The notes beneath the pieces were generated by a model that searched no databases, was not told the origin of the DNA, and worked only from the letters and a program-made list of their open reading frames with translations. 8,705 bases of DNA from an uncultured bacterium (lineage in GTDB: Bacteria > Omnitrophota > Gorgyraeia > Gorgyraeales > Gorgyraeaceae), in contig CAJVXD010000033.1 of NCBI GenBank assembly GCA_913009675.1, positions 1 to 8,705 of the forward strand. The letters are read 5' to 3'. Position 1 is the first letter of the stretch; each line of letters starts with the position of its first letter. The position numbers and the translations under genes were made by a program. Positions 6,736 to 8,705 of this stretch are shown here, in pieces.

Positions 6736-6876
6736 CCCATCGCTTACGCGACTGCAAAGTCCCGAGCAAAGCGAGGGGCAAGGAGCGTAAGCGATGGGTG
6801 CGAATTTATCCTGAGGATGCGATGAACAAGAGCATCCGAAGGATCTGCGTTCGGTCACAACGCAGATAAACCCATC
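6736..6876 (-). promoter_or_regulatory. Structured 5' leader of guaB3 with competing stems
   Basis: Four helices can be drawn. Stem I: 6785-6798 with 6736-6749, 14 bp perfect. Stem II: 6871-6876 with 6793-6798 (GATGGG/CCCATC, one more pair at 6870/6799). Stems I and II share 6793-6798, so they exclude one another. Hairpin A: 6859-6867/6843-6851, 9 bp, 7-nt loop. Hairpin B: 6832-6844/6808-6820, 11 bp with a symmetric 2-nt mismatch. A and B both lie inside stem II. Stem I ends 13 nt before the Shine-Dalgarno and is not followed by a U-run, so it is not an intrinsic terminator. This may be a switch-like leader or a palindromic repeat that landed in the leader. No known riboswitch consensus is recognised. 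Confidence 0.6.
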
Positions 6877-6921
6877 TGTGTTAAATTGAAATTCCATAAA
6901 ATAAATGGTCTTGTTCGGTGT

Positions 6922-6950
6922 ATAATACAAAAATATATGAAAAAAGTCAA
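6922..6950 (-). promoter_or_regulatory. Predicted sigma70 promoter of guaB3-dnaE
   Basis: On the minus strand TTGACT (6950-6945) and TATTAT (6927-6922) have a 17-nt, A/T-rich spacer; each box is one base from consensus. It begins 5 bp after the stop of the upstream membrane protein. The start point should fall near 6915, giving a leader of about 205 nt that includes the structured region. Confidence 0.7.
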
Positions 6951-6955
6951 GCAGA

Positions 6956-8578
6956 CTATCTTCTCGGCACCATCAATATATCCAGGAGAAACAACCTAAA
7001 TAAAATCTTTTTCCATGACTCCCCGCCCTCTTCCCTCTCTAAGACTACATCCTTTACCTCATGGAAGAGGCCAAGTATTTTCCATGAATGCCTGACTGAG
7101 ATATCGTGCTTTGAAAAACGCGCCTCTAAGACACCTTCTGTCATCAAATGCATAGGTTCCGGATTTGAAACTATGACCTGCCTTAAGGACTGTAAAAATT
7201 CCCTGTGTGCAAGATAATCGAATCTACGAATACCGTAAGGCCTGAAGGCGCGAGAGAGCGTAAGATATACCTCCTTTATAAAACCCCGGGGATCTTTAAC
7301 TGCCATCTCAGCTAATCTCCTGCCCTTCATAAAAATCCACAGGGACAAAAAGGATAAGGCCAGGATGAAAAGCCATAGCAATGAGATTAAGAGATAATAT
7401 AACCAGCTCCTCTTTTTTACAGGTTTAAGAGGGGGGGCTATCTTTATCTTTATGTCATCGCTGAAACTCCCCATATACGATGCAGACACAGTTACAGAGC
7501 CTTCTTTCTTTGGAACAAGGGTGCCGTCACTATTCACCGTGACATCTGCAGTCCCTGTTACCTTCCAGTCGACAAGCCTCGTTGCAGGGATTACAGAACC
7601 GTCACTCATCTTAAGTTCTGCGTGAAGCTGGCACCTCTTGTCGCGCGGCACCTCATTCCTGTCAGTTTTTATAGTAAGGCTCTCTATCTTAAACATATCT
7701 ATATCCTTATTGAACTTTCTTGCGGGGAATCTTTTAACGGTCTGCTTTTTCTTCTTTTCCTCTTTTTGTTCCTTTGCTCTTTTCTTCAGCTTCCTCTCGT
7801 CTATGCCGCCCCCGGCCGTCTCTCTTTTCTTGCTCCCGTCATCGACTAACTGTTCCTTTTTCATTTTTTTGTTGTCCTTTAAGGTCAAAGGGGCCTCTTT
7901 TAACAACTTTAACAGGGGCACTTTTTCCGGAAGGCCTAAAAGGGTAGAAGGTATCCACCTCAAAGACAGATTTTCAAATCTCGGGACAAAGGGGTATATG
8001 ATAGCGGCAACTACAAAAACAAAGATAAACATCAGCGCCCCTATCTTTATCTGCTGCCAGAGAGACATTATCTCTTCTTTATCGCCTATTATCGTCGAAC
8101 CCTTTTTCTTCTTTTCACATACCAGGCCCAGACGCATTGTAAAAATAAAGATAAATAAAAACAGGGCGAGGCCTATTAAGTAGAATGTTTCCTGTTCGAG
8201 GGCAAGCCCTACCGAGGAAATCAAGAGGCACACTGATATAAACTGCAGCATTGCATAACCCTTCCCGGCCTTGATGCCAAAACTCTGGAAAAGCGCAAGC
8301 CAGACAAGCGCCGTAGAAAATATCCTCAAAAGATTATCAAAGGTGAGGGCTGTATCATATAACCTGCCTAATATAATAATGACTGCCCCAAGAGACAGCA
8401 TGCCTATAAAGGTATCCATATACTGCATCTTGGAATCCTTTACCTGCCAACTGACAATAAATCCCACTATTGTGCCAGGTATTAAGATTGCGACTACAAA
8501 AGGATTCAGGATGGATTGGATGCTTACAAATCCGATAAGCACCAGACCAAGATTTGCAAAATGGTAATACAGGTTATC
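6956..8578 (-). CDS. TgpA-like membrane protein with BIG2 domain, 5'-truncated
   Basis: 540 genuine residues; the N-terminus lies beyond the insert end, and an apparent MLFRS start is adapter translation. Residues 3-198 hold about seven hydrophobic segments (near 3-22, 24-43, 55-71, 84-100, 106-127, 131-150, 176-198), resembling the DUF3488 block of TgpA-type transglutaminases. Next come a Lys/Glu-rich stretch (236-284), then 297-380 matching a bacterial Ig-like group 2 fold (MSDGS, VDWKVTG, SDGTLVPKKEGSVTVSASYMG), one TM (392-416), and a cytoplasmic tail (417-540) like DUF4129. TgpA proteins carry a periplasmic Cys-His-Asp transglutaminase between these membrane parts. Here that place has BIG2 and only one cysteine (C316), with no transglutaminase motif. 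Probably an envelope protein without peptidase/transferase activity. TgpA genes often follow moxR and DUF58 genes, which would lie off the contig. Family call moderate; domain order fairly clear. Confidence 0.7.
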   Translation of the reverse strand, partial: DNLYYHFANLGLVLIGFVSIQSILNPFVVAILIPGTIVGFIVSWQVKDSKMQYMDTFIGMLSLGAVIIILGRLYDTALTFDNLLRIFSTALVWLALFQSFGIKAGKGYAMLQFISVCLLISSVGLALEQETFYLIGLALFLFIFIFTMRLGLVCEKKKKGSTIIGDKEEIMSLWQQIKIGALMFIFVFVVAAIIYPFVPRFENLSLRWIPSTLLGLPEKVPLLKLLKEAPLTLKDNKKMKKEQLVDDGSKKRETAGGGIDERKLKKRAKEQKEEKKKKQTVKRFPARKFNKDIDMFKIESLTIKTDRNEVPRDKRCQLHAELKMSDGSVIPATRLVDWKVTGTADVTVNSDGTLVPKKEGSVTVSASYMGSFSDDIKIKIAPPLKPVKKRSWLYYLLISLLWLFILALSFLSLWIFMKGRRLAEMAVKDPRGFIKEVYLTLSRAFRPYGIRRFDYLAHREFLQSLRQVIVSNPEPMHLMTEGVLEARFSKHDISVRHSWKILGLFHEVKDVVLEREEGGESWKKILFRLFLLDILMVPRR

Positions 8579-8705
8579 AGATCGGAAGAGCACACGTCTG
8601 AACTCCAGTCACACTGATATATCTCGTATGCCGTCTTCTGCTTGAAAAAAAAAAACAACAAAAACACCAATAAGAGCAAGTAAAGCCATAAATCAACACT
8701 TAATT
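8579..8705. other. Illumina adapter artefact, right contig end
   Basis: Positions 8579-8612 are the TruSeq indexed-adapter start (AGATCGGAAGAGCACACG onward), 8613-8620 are ACTGATAT, which I recall as TruSeq index 25, and 8621-8644 are the P7 end finishing in TCTTCTGCTTG. An A-run (8645-8655) and A-rich noise follow, as expected when a read runs off the molecule. No biological content. Base 8579 could be the ligation dA, so the genomic insert ends at 8578. Confidence 0.98.

Noticed and set aside
6710..6781. N-terminal extension of GuaB3 by 24 residues
   Set aside because: The family N-terminus begins near VGRGRKARR, and GGAGGT at 6717-6722 fixes the start at 6709; the extension encodes one arm of a leader stem.
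6736..6798. Intrinsic terminator after the membrane protein
   Set aside because: The stem is not followed by a T-run in the minus direction, and it lies downstream of the guaB3 promoter.
6808..6844. Kink-turn-like tandem G-A pairs in hairpin B
   Set aside because: The GA/GA mismatch exists only on the + strand; the guaB3 transcript would carry UC/UC there.
6727..6930. 67-codon minus-strand open frame between guaB3 and the membrane protein
   Set aside because: It lies over the guaB3 leader hairpins and overlaps the -10 box; no Shine-Dalgarno or recognisable domain.

Overview
The window is one metagenome-style contig carried on a short-read library product. Bases 1-162 and 8579-8705 are sequencing-adapter sequence with read-off noise, not biology. 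The genomic insert therefore runs from 163 to 8578, and the genes at both edges are cut by the artefact. The insert is bacterial: DnaE-type replicative polymerase, HU-family protein, bacterial HisRS and GuaB3-type IMP dehydrogenase. All five genes lie on the minus strand. No gene identifies the phylum firmly. The mix of GuaB3, a TgpA-type membrane protein, palindromic intergenic elements and heptamer repeats suggests an uncultivated Gram-negative-type lineage. Omnitrophota is a guess at low confidence.

Layout in transcription order (right to left). First is a 5'-truncated membrane protein (8578-6956) with the frame of TgpA-type transglutaminases (N-terminal membrane block, periplasmic segment, one TM, DUF4129-like tail), but with a bacterial Ig-like (BIG2) domain where the transglutaminase should be. 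Five bases past its stop is a good sigma70-type promoter (6922-6950). It opens a leader of about 200 nt with several hairpins, two of which are mutually exclusive, in front of guaB3 (6709-5549). A 67-bp tract of period-7 tandem repeat fills the gap to dnaE (5477-2040), which keeps all nine predicted metal ligands of a proofreading PHP domain.

After dnaE comes a 560-bp non-coding region. Its centre (1663-1982) is a large, nearly perfectly self-complementary branched palindrome, the least explained object in the window. Its downstream part carries two staggered promoters and a leader hairpin before an HU-family gene (1479-1207). A second period-7 repeat separates HU from hisS (1161-163), whose C-terminal anticodon-binding domain is lost at the adapter junction.

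Functionally the genes are housekeeping: purine nucleotide supply (guaB3), replication (dnaE), nucleoid architecture (HU) and histidyl-tRNA charging (hisS). The unusual content is intergenic RNA/DNA structure and the domain-swapped membrane protein. The two genes that follow heptamer repeats (dnaE, hisS) lack a recognisable Shine-Dalgarno, whereas the two other genes with visible starts (guaB3, HU) have strong ones.
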